A stretch of DNA of 5,960 nucleotides from Nitrospira sp. (GTDB lineage Bacteria; Nitrospirota; JACRHL01), in the NCBI GenBank assembly GCA_026994095.1, contig JALWRU010000238.1:1-5960 (forward strand). Reading direction: 5' to 3'. Below are positions 1 to 5,403 of the stretch, one piece after another; the stretch's first letter is position 1, and each line of letters opens with the position of its first letter. The notes under the pieces are model-generated. The model was not told the DNA's origin, did not search any database, and worked only from the letters and a program-made list of their open reading frames with translations. Both the position numbers and the translations under genes were made by a program.

Positions 1-2150
1 TCTCCCGCTCCATCGATCAGGTGCAAAAGAGCCTCATTGCCGGAGGGGTGCTGGCGATTGTGGTGCTACTGCTGTTTCTGCGCAGCCTTACCAGCACCAT
101 CGTGGTGGCCCTGTCGATCCCGGTGAGCGTGGTGGGCACCTTCGGGGTGCTGTACCTGCTGGGGCGCGACCTGAACGTGGTATCGCTGGCGGGCATGTGT
201 TTTGCCATCGGCATGGTGGTGGATGCGGCCATTGTGGTGCTGGAGAATATCTTTCGCCACCGGGAGGCCGGGGCCAGCCGCACCCGTGCGGCGGTAGACG
301 GCGTGGACGAGGTGTGGGGCGCGGTACTGGCCAGCACCCTCACCACCGTGGCGGTGTTTCTGCCGATCCTGTTTTTACAGGTGGAGGCGGGCCAGATGTT
401 CCGGGATATCGCCATCGCCATCGCCTCGGGTGTGGTGCTGTCGCTGATCGTGTCGATCACGGTCATCCCCACATTCGCCGCCCGCATTCTGGGACAGGGC
501 CGCAAAACCACCTCGCTGGAAACCGACGACAACCGGGGGGTGGCAGGCTGGATCGCCCTGCGGGTGGACCGGCTGTGCGCCCGTCTGTGGACCCGAATCG
601 CGGTATTGGTCGTGGTGTCACTGGGGGTAGTCGGGGTCGTCCTGCTGACCCCGGAGGCCGAGTACCTGCCGGAGGGCAACAAAAACCTGATTCTGGGCAT
701 CCTGCTGCCACCACCGGGTTACAACCTGGGCGAAATTACCGACATCGGACGGGGTATCGAGGCCGATCTGTCCCCTCTGTGGCAGACCGATCAGGCGGAT
801 GTGGACGGACGCCCTGCCATCGAGAATTTCTTCTATGTGGCCTCCGGTGCGCAGGTCTTTATGGGGGCCAAGACCCGCGACCCGGAGCGGATTCGCGAGT
901 TGGTGCCCATCATGCAGGAGTCCCTGGGCAAGGTGCCCGGCATGATCGCGCTGGTATTTCAGTCGTCCATCTTCGCCCGTGGACTGGGATCGGGCCGCAG
1001 TGTCGACCTGGAATTTACCGGTCCGGAGCTGGAGGTACTGACGGCCATGGGCGGACGCTCCTTCGGGGCCATGCACGGGCTGTTGCAGGGGGCGCAGATT
1101 CGGCCCAAACCAAGCCTCGATCTGGGCCAGCCGGAGATGCGCATCGAGCCGGATCGCTTGCGGGCCACACAGGTGGGGCTGTCACTGGCCGATCTGGGGG
1201 TCACCCTGTCGGCACTGGTAGACGGCGCGGTAGTTGACAGCATTCCCTTTCAAGGAGACGAACTGGACCTGACCTTGTACGCAGGTGACCGGGACGCCAC
1301 CACCCTGCCGTGGGAGGTGGCCCGGCCCACTACCGGGCTGGCCCAGTTACCCTTGCGCACCGCCGGGGGAGCCACCATACCCTTGAGTGCCGTGGCACAG
1401 GTACGGGAGACCAGTGGCCCCACCCAGGTCAACCATGTGGAACGGCAACGCTCCATGGTGATCTCGGCAGTCCCTCCAGCCAGCATGTCGCTGGAGCAGA
1501 CCATGCGAACCATTGAAGATAAAGTCATCGCCCCCATGCACGCTGACGGCATGTTGCGCGCCCCCTACCGCGCCCGCTTGACCGGTACCGCCGACGAACT
1601 GTCGGTCACCATGCAGGCACTCAAGTGGAACGTGCTGCTGGCGGTGGTGATCGTATTTTTGCTGATGGCGGCCCTGTTCGAGTCGTTTTTATACGCGCTG
1701 GTGGTGATGGTGTCGGTACCGACCGCTGCTGCCGGTGGCATTCTGGGGCTACTGGCGGTCAATACATGGGTGGCCCCGCAACGGCTGGATATTCTCACCA
1801 TGCTGGGCTTTGTCATTCTGGTGGGAATCGTGGTGAACAACGCCATTCTGCTGGTGCATCAGGCGCTGGTGCGCATGCGCGCCGGTACCGACCCCCGCGC
1901 TGCCATCCGGCATGCGGTGCAGGTGCGGGTACGCCCCATCTTTATGAGCACCCTCACCACCGCCTGCGGCATGGTGCCACTGGTCACCTGGACCGGCCCC
2001 GGCTCGGAACTGTATCGGGGCATCGGCGGGGTCGTGCTGGGGGGGCTATTACTCTCCACCGTGCTGACGCTGGTGCTGGTGCCGGTGCTGTTCTCACTAC
2101 TGGTAGGGTTACGTCAACGGCTTTCTCGCCGCATGGACGCCGCCCTGTAA
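1..2150 (+). CDS. RND efflux transporter, inner-membrane pump subunit (5' partial)
   Basis: This is the C-terminal two thirds of a resistance-nodulation-division pump, which exports substrates from the periplasm or inner membrane using the proton gradient. The frame is open from the first base (codons start at 3), so the GTG at 21 is not a real start. Full RND pumps have about 1,030 residues; about 715 are present, beginning just before TM2. Counting from the codon at 21: TM2 is about 5-25, TM3 28-46, TM4 53-75, TM5 100-118, TM6 128-153 and TM7 191-209. The second periplasmic loop runs about 212-535, and TM8-TM12 about 537-697. Hallmarks are GMVVDAAIVVLEN in TM4 (Asp68), VGIVVNNAILLV in TM10 and RPIFMSTLTTACGMVPL before TM11. 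Only one of the two TM4 aspartates of AcrB is kept, and the TM10 lysine is Asn. It ends in TAA at 2148. The adaptor and outer-membrane channel genes are not in the window, so the substrate is unknown. The family call is sure. Confidence 0.94.
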   Translation, partial: SRSIDQVQKSLIAGGVLAIVVLLLFLRSLTSTIVVALSIPVSVVGTFGVLYLLGRDLNVVSLAGMCFAIGMVVDAAIVVLENIFRHREAGASRTRAAVDGVDEVWGAVLASTLTTVAVFLPILFLQVEAGQMFRDIAIAIASGVVLSLIVSITVIPTFAARILGQGRKTTSLETDDNRGVAGWIALRVDRLCARLWTRIAVLVVVSLGVVGVVLLTPEAEYLPEGNKNLILGILLPPPGYNLGEITDIGRGIEADLSPLWQTDQADVDGRPAIENFFYVASGAQVFMGAKTRDPERIRELVPIMQESLGKVPGMIALVFQSSIFARGLGSGRSVDLEFTGPELEVLTAMGGRSFGAMHGLLQGAQIRPKPSLDLGQPEMRIEPDRLRATQVGLSLADLGVTLSALVDGAVVDSIPFQGDELDLTLYAGDRDATTLPWEVARPTTGLAQLPLRTAGGATIPLSAVAQVRETSGPTQVNHVERQRSMVISAVPPASMSLEQTMRTIEDKVIAPMHADGMLRAPYRARLTGTADELSVTMQALKWNVLLAVVIVFLLMAALFESFLYALVVMVSVPTAAAGGILGLLAVNTWVAPQRLDILTMLGFVILVGIVVNNAILLVHQALVRMRAGTDPRAAIRHAVQVRVRPIFMSTLTTACGMVPLVTWTGPGSELYRGIGGVVLGGLLLSTVLTLVLVPVLFSLLVGLRQRLSRRMDAAL

Positions 2151-2218
2151 GCCCGACCTTGCTGACGGGCAGGACCACCACCCTAGCAAGGTGGTATAGT
2201 ACCGGGCTACGGTCGGGC
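2151..2218. repeat. Inverted repeat flanking a hairpin, downstream of the RND gene
   Basis: The eight bases right after the RND stop codon (gcccgacc, 2151-2158) are the exact reverse complement of 2211-2218 (ggtcgggc). Between them lies a smaller hairpin: accacc at 2174-2179 pairs with ggtggt around a 7-base loop. No T-run follows directly, so it is not a classical intrinsic terminator. It could still be a weak or Rho-assisted transcript end, or an operator around the promoter that sits inside it. The sequence is plain; the function is inferred. Confidence 0.35.
2192..2200 (+). promoter_or_regulatory. Putative extended -10 promoter for the OmpA-domain lipoprotein
   Basis: TGG followed by TATAGT (2195-2200) matches an extended -10 element (TGn TATAAT, five of six in the hexamer). 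At 17 bases upstream the -35 position is poor (ggacca), which is tolerated for extended -10 promoters. Transcription would start near 2206, giving a leader of about 75 bases before the GTG at 2281. This is pattern matching only, by E. coli rules. Confidence 0.4.
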
Positions 2219-2280
2219 CTTGTCTCGACCGGCAATTGACCGCCATACACACCTTTTTGTTTTTTTCTGTGAGGCTGCCC

Positions 2281-2982
2281 GTGAACATTCAACCCAACCG
2301 AACGACTTCCATGATCCTGGCCCTGGGCCTGTGTGCCAGCTTGACTGCGGGTTGTGCCACCGCTGGCGAGAACACCAAAAAGGGGGCCGGTTTTGGTGCC
2401 CTGTTTGGAGCTGCCGCCGGTGCCCTCACCGGTTACCTCAAGGACCCGTCTGGCGGTGCCCTGCGTGGCGCACTGATCGGCGCGGCAGCCGGTGGTGCCA
2501 TCGGTGCCGGTACCGGTGCCTATATGGACAAACAGCAGGCCGAGTTTGAGCAGCAGTTGGCTCGTGAGCGCGCCGCCAACGATATCGAGATCCAGCGCAT
2601 GGAGAACGAGGTCCTCAAACTGACCATGAACAGCGAGGTCTCCTTTGACGTGAACTCGTCGTCGGTGAAACCGTCCTTCAAGGGTGCGCTGAACAAGGTC
2701 AGCAACATCCTCGACCAGTACAACGAGACCGAGATCGTGGTGGTCGGCCATACCGACAGCTCCGGTTCCGAAGAGTATAACCAGACCCTGTCAGAGAACC
2801 GTGCCCGCTCGGTCGCCGAGTACCTGCAACAGCGCGGGGTAGACGGCAGCCGCATCGCTACCGAAGGCAAAGGCGAAAGGTTCCCCCGTGCCGACAACAC
2901 CACCGCTTCGGGGCGCGCCGAAAACCGCCGGGTAGAGATCTACGTGATCCCCAACGCCCAGACCGGCGCCGCCGTAGGCTAA
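2281..2982 (+). CDS. OmpA-domain lipoprotein with glycine-zipper segment (YiaD-like)
   Basis: A 233-residue outer-membrane lipoprotein that probably ties the outer membrane to peptidoglycan. The start is GTG at 2281, with GAGG at 2271-2274 six bases upstream. A TTG at 2236 would add 15 residues but has no such site. Residues 1-24 form a lipoprotein signal with a short polar N-region containing Arg7, a hydrophobic stretch 11-21 and lipobox LTAGC; Cys25 would be lipidated. Residues 35-80 are Gly/Ala-rich with GxxxG spacing (a glycine zipper), likely a membrane-associating hairpin. Residues 83-115 are charged and look like a coiled coil. Residues 118-223 are the OmpA C-terminal domain. It carries GHTDSSG (Asp159) and NQTLSENRARSV (Arg174), the positions of OmpA Asp241 and Arg256 that bind diaminopimelate, and ends in GRAENRRVEI. 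The +2 residue after Cys is Ala, which does not signal inner-membrane retention in E. coli. It appears to be a single-gene unit with its own promoter and a strong hairpin after its stop. It resembles E. coli YiaD in layout; orthology is not shown. Confidence 0.92.
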   Translation: MNIQPNRTTSMILALGLCASLTAGCATAGENTKKGAGFGALFGAAAGALTGYLKDPSGGALRGALIGAAAGGAIGAGTGAYMDKQQAEFEQQLARERAANDIEIQRMENEVLKLTMNSEVSFDVNSSSVKPSFKGALNKVSNILDQYNETEIVVVGHTDSSGSEEYNQTLSENRARSVAEYLQQRGVDGSRIATEGKGERFPRADNTTASGRAENRRVEIYVIPNAQTGAAVG

Positions 2983-2996
2983 CCGATGGAATGATC

Positions 2997-3035
2997 GCCG
3001 TACGGGCGGGGTGCATCACTCCCCGCCCGTACGGC
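2997..3035 (+). terminator. Strong perfect hairpin after the lipoprotein gene, probable transcription terminator
   Basis: Bases 2997-3011 (gccgtacgggcgggg) are the exact reverse complement of 3021-3035, giving a 15-bp GC-rich stem with a 9-base loop, 14 bases after the TAA stop. Only a few scattered T bases follow (cttcc), so it lacks the usual U-tract. It most likely blocks or ends transcription and protects the 3' end of the mRNA. The stem reads the same on both strands, so it could act in both directions. Confidence 0.65.
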
Positions 3036-3038
3036 CTT

Positions 3039-3054
3039 CCGGTCGGTTGACCGG
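3039..3054. repeat. Second short hairpin (6-bp stem, ggtt loop)
   Basis: ccggtc at 3039-3044 pairs perfectly with gaccgg at 3049-3054 around a four-base loop, three bases after the large hairpin. Its right half contains the -35 hexamer of the likely panD promoter, so it may be part of a compound terminator or a small operator dyad. Function is inferred only. Confidence 0.45.
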
Positions 3055-3076
3055 CCAAAGCAGGGACCGATATTAT
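3047..3076 (+). promoter_or_regulatory. Sigma70-like promoter for panD (and probably cstA)
   Basis: TTGACC (3047-3052) and TATTAT (3071-3076) each match five of six bases of the sigma70 -35 and -10 consensus, with an 18-base spacer. Transcription would begin near 3083, leaving a leader of about 70 bases before the panD ATG. It is the best promoter match in the window. It lies after the terminator-like hairpin and before a gene that needs its own start. Confidence 0.6.
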
Positions 3077-3088
3077 TGGCGGTTGACT

Positions 3089-3105
3089 GCCTGACACCGG
3101 GCGGC
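3089..3105 (+). repeat. 17-bp direct repeat, copy 1 (panD leader)
   Basis: gcctgacaccgggcggc here is identical to 3573-3589. After one mismatch four further bases (gcca) also match, so 21 of 22 bases agree. This copy lies in the predicted panD leader, about 46 bases before the ATG. Confidence 0.8.
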
Positions 3106-3151
3106 AGCCAGCGCCCTTATTTCCCTACCAGCGAGGTACTCAGCCCTTCCC

Positions 3152-3550
3152 ATGCGACGCACGATGTTAAAATCCAAGGTTCACCGCCTCACGGTGACCG
3201 AGGCCTGTCTGCACTACGAGGGTAGTTTTACCCTGGACGAAGCCCTCATGGAGGCCGCCGATCTGCTTCCCTACGAGCGCATTGATGTGTACAACATCAA
3301 CAACGGCGCGCGCTTTTCCACCTATGTAATTCCCGGCCCACGCCACGGCGGTGATGCCTGCATCAATGGTGCGGCGGCTCGTCTGGGCGACAAGGGTGAT
3401 CTGGTGATCGTCGCCAGCTACGTGGAGATGACGTCCGACGAGCTGACTGACTTCGCTCCCGTTAACGTCTATGTAGACGAGCAGAACCGGGTACGGGAGG
3501 TGGCGACCCCAGCCGTGATTCCGCCGTTTACCCCCTACCCCACACCTTGA
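3152..3550 (+). CDS. panD: Aspartate 1-decarboxylase proenzyme
   Basis: This 132-residue protein converts L-aspartate to beta-alanine, the precursor that joins pantoate to make pantothenate and then CoA. The enzyme is cytoplasmic and uses a pyruvoyl group made by cutting itself. The cut site is clear: HYEGS at 21-25, with Gly24-Ser25 as the scissile pair, the numbering of the E. coli enzyme. Other known active-site positions also match by number: Lys9, His11, Arg54, Thr57, Tyr58 and Asn72 (INGAAA). E. coli Trp47 is Tyr here. The length is slightly above the usual 126 because of a Pro-rich tail (PPFTPYPTP). The ATG at 3152 is chosen because its N-terminus MRRTML parallels E. coli MIRTML. The nearest SD-like GAGG (3133-3136) is 15 bases away, which is long; a later ATG at 3164 has none. 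It probably heads a unit with the transporter gene 43 bases downstream. In E. coli, cleavage needs the partner PanM/PanZ, which is not in this window. Confidence 0.97.
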   Translation: MRRTMLKSKVHRLTVTEACLHYEGSFTLDEALMEAADLLPYERIDVYNINNGARFSTYVIPGPRHGGDACINGAAARLGDKGDLVIVASYVEMTSDELTDFAPVNVYVDEQNRVREVATPAVIPPFTPYPTP

Positions 3551-3572
3551 TCTGCCCGCCGCTTTCTGTCGG

Positions 3573-3589
3573 GCCTGACACCGGGCGGC
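3573..3589 (+). repeat. 17-bp direct repeat, copy 2 (just before the cstA start)
   Basis: Identical to 3089-3105 and ending four bases before the ATG at 3594, so it overlaps the place where a ribosome-binding site should be. Its first part also belongs to an imperfect palindrome, tgtcgggcctgaca (3567-3580). That palindrome is not complete in copy 1. Confidence 0.8.
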
Positions 3590-3593
3590 TGCC

Positions 3594-5288
3594 ATGAGTC
3601 CCGTTGGCATCACCCTGCTCTGCTTTGTGCTGTATGCCGGGTTTTATCGCTGGTACGGGCGCGGCCTGGGAAGTCGCGTGTTCGGGCTCGACCCGGACCG
3701 GAAGACCCCTGCCCATACCTGCCGTGACGATGTGGACTTCATCCCCACCAACCGGTTTGTACTGTTTGGCCACCACTACTGCTCGATCGCGGGGCTTGCC
3801 CCCATGCTGGGCCCTGCCATCGCCGTCATCTGGGGCTGGGCACCGGCCATGTTCTGGGTGGTGCTGGGCACGGTATTGATCGGGGCGGTACATGATTTCT
3901 CGGCGTTGATGCTGTCGGTACGACACAAGGGCCAGAGCGTTGGCACGGTGGCCGCCACAGTGATTACTCCCCGTGCACGGGCGCTGTTTCTGCTGTTGAT
4001 CTTCTTTCTCGTGGCCATGGCCATGGGGGTGTTTGTGCTGGTCGTTGCCGGGCTGTTCTCAGACGTGGGCGGCAACGCCATTGCCCACCCGGAGGCAGTG
4101 GTGCCCACCTTCTCACTCATCGGCATTGCGATGGTCATGGGCTGGCTGGCGTACCGGGGCACGGTTCAGTTGGGCCGCCTTACCGTGATGGCCTTTGTGG
4201 TGATGCTGCTGCTCACCTGGTGGGGGCTTGGACATCCGGTATCCGGCGTGCCACGCACCACCTGGATGGCGATTTTGCTGGGTTATGCCGGGCTGGCTTC
4301 GGTACTGCCAGTGTGGCTGTTATTGCAGCCCCGCGACTACCTCAACTCGCTGCTGCTCTATCTGGGACTGGGCGCGGTATTTGTTGGGCTGTTTATACTC
4401 AACCCGCAGTTTGCAGCCCCGGCAGTCAACCTGACTCCTGAGGGCGCACCACCACTGTTTCCATTCCTGTTTATCGTCATTGCCTGCGGTGCGGTATCCG
4501 GCTTTCACGGACTGGTGTCATCCGGCACCACCTCCAAGCAGCTCGACCGGGAGAGCGATGCCTGCGCCATCGGCTACGGCGGCATGGTCGGCGAGTCAAT
4601 TTTGGGGCTGGCAGCCATTCTGGCCACTACTGCCGGGTTTTCCTCGGTGGCCGACTGGAACCTGTTTTACGCCTCCTGGGGAGAAGCCTCGGGGCTGGCT
4701 GCCAAACTCAGCGCCTTTATCAGCGGTACCGGACTGTTTGTATCGCAATTGGGGGTGCCGCGCCCCTTTGCCGAGGCCTTTATGAGTGTCATCGTGGTCG
4801 GTTTTGCCATGACCAGCATCGATTCGGGCACCCGTTTGCTACGCTACACCTTCCACGAAGCCGGTGAGGCCATGAATCTGGCGCTGTTCAAGAACCGCTG
4901 GGTGGCCACCGCCTGCGCAGTGGCGGCCATCGGCTTTTTTGCCTACTTCAAGGTAGACGGCAAACCGGCAGGGCTGTTTTTGTGGGCCCTGTTCGGCACC
5001 ACCAATCAGATTCTGGCAGCCATGACGTTGCTGGCTGCCAGCGTCTATCTGCTCCGCAAAAAAAAGCCCTATCTGTATACCATGCTGCCAATGATACTGG
5101 TGCTGGGGGTGACCCTGTGGGCCATGGTCAACAACCTGATCAATTATATTCAGGGTGAAAAATGGGGCCTGACGCTGGTCGGTGCCACGGTGATGGGGCT
5201 GGCCCTGTGGATGTGTTTCGAGGCATGGACCGTGCTGCGCAGCCTGCGACGCGCTACACTGGCGGAAGCCGCCAAAGAGGCCCCCTGA
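3594..5288 (+). CDS. cstA: CstA-family (carbon starvation) transporter, short form
   Basis: A 564-residue polytopic inner-membrane protein of the CstA family. Characterised members take up peptides (CstA) or pyruvate (BtsT); the substrate here is not decidable. Family motifs in order: FGHHY (58-62) followed by GLAPMLGPAIA (67-77), GAVHDFSALMLSVR (97-110), LQPRDYLNS (244-252), SGFHGLVSSGTTSKQL (302-317), IGYGGMVGES (326-335), TSIDSGTRLLRY (407-418) and FGTTNQILAAMTL (467-479). Many hydrophobic stretches are visible, including about 4-20, 74-95, 130-153, 170-187, 197-212, 224-243, 254-269, 287-305, 333-347, 395-406, 437-452, 458-485, 495-515 and 525-548. E. coli CstA and BtsT have about 700 residues. 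This one begins at what aligns with their second membrane segment and has a shorter C-terminus, as in a known short subgroup. The ATG at 3594 has only a weak G-rich site (gggcgg) upstream. The 43-base gap after panD has no terminator, suggesting co-transcription. An A8 run lies at 5058-5065. Confidence 0.93.
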   Translation: MSPVGITLLCFVLYAGFYRWYGRGLGSRVFGLDPDRKTPAHTCRDDVDFIPTNRFVLFGHHYCSIAGLAPMLGPAIAVIWGWAPAMFWVVLGTVLIGAVHDFSALMLSVRHKGQSVGTVAATVITPRARALFLLLIFFLVAMAMGVFVLVVAGLFSDVGGNAIAHPEAVVPTFSLIGIAMVMGWLAYRGTVQLGRLTVMAFVVMLLLTWWGLGHPVSGVPRTTWMAILLGYAGLASVLPVWLLLQPRDYLNSLLLYLGLGAVFVGLFILNPQFAAPAVNLTPEGAPPLFPFLFIVIACGAVSGFHGLVSSGTTSKQLDRESDACAIGYGGMVGESILGLAAILATTAGFSSVADWNLFYASWGEASGLAAKLSAFISGTGLFVSQLGVPRPFAEAFMSVIVVGFAMTSIDSGTRLLRYTFHEAGEAMNLALFKNRWVATACAVAAIGFFAYFKVDGKPAGLFLWALFGTTNQILAAMTLLAASVYLLRKKKPYLYTMLPMILVLGVTLWAMVNNLINYIQGEKWGLTLVGATVMGLALWMCFEAWTVLRSLRRATLAEAAKEAP

Positions 5289-5325
5289 TCCGGGTGCCAC
5301 CCCCAAAGTCTGCGTGAGTGGGCTT

Positions 5326-5353
5326 GAGTGGAACGGGCCGCTGGCTGCATACT
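5326..5353 (+). promoter_or_regulatory. Weak candidate promoter before the folate-ligase-like gene
   Basis: TTGAGT (5326-5331) and CATACT (5348-5353) each match four of six consensus bases with a 16-base spacer. The 115-base gap after cstA shows no convincing terminator. Read-through from panD-cstA is therefore equally possible. Confidence 0.25.
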
Positions 5354-5403
5354 TTTGAATGGCACGTATCGCGTGTTGTACTGCTAATTTGGAGCCCACC
5401 CCT

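Noticed and set aside
21..23. GTG at 21 as a real start of the RND gene
   Set aside because: The frame continues to the window edge and encodes the residues that normally precede TM2. The protein would lack TM1 and half its periplasmic domain.
17..700. 227-codon minus-strand frame
   Set aside because: Antisense shadow of the RND gene, Ser/Thr/Arg-rich, no recognisable family.
197..1237. 346-codon + strand frame inside the RND gene
   Set aside because: Gly/Arg/His-rich out-of-frame translation of the transporter, with no domain or ribosome site.
2236..2280. TTG at 2236 as start of the OmpA-domain lipoprotein
   Set aside because: It would place an extra hydrophobic stretch before the signal peptide and has no SD. 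GTG at 2281 has GAGG at the right distance and a normal lipoprotein signal.
1984..2751. Long minus-strand open frame of 255 codons across the RND end and the lipoprotein gene
   Set aside because: It crosses two well-supported + strand genes and their intergenic gap, and the translation is low-complexity with no known motif. Such frames are common in GC-rich DNA.
5359..5403. ATG at 5359 as start of the folate-ligase-like gene
   Set aside because: In frame, but no SD is seen and the added 15 residues show no family similarity. It remains possible.
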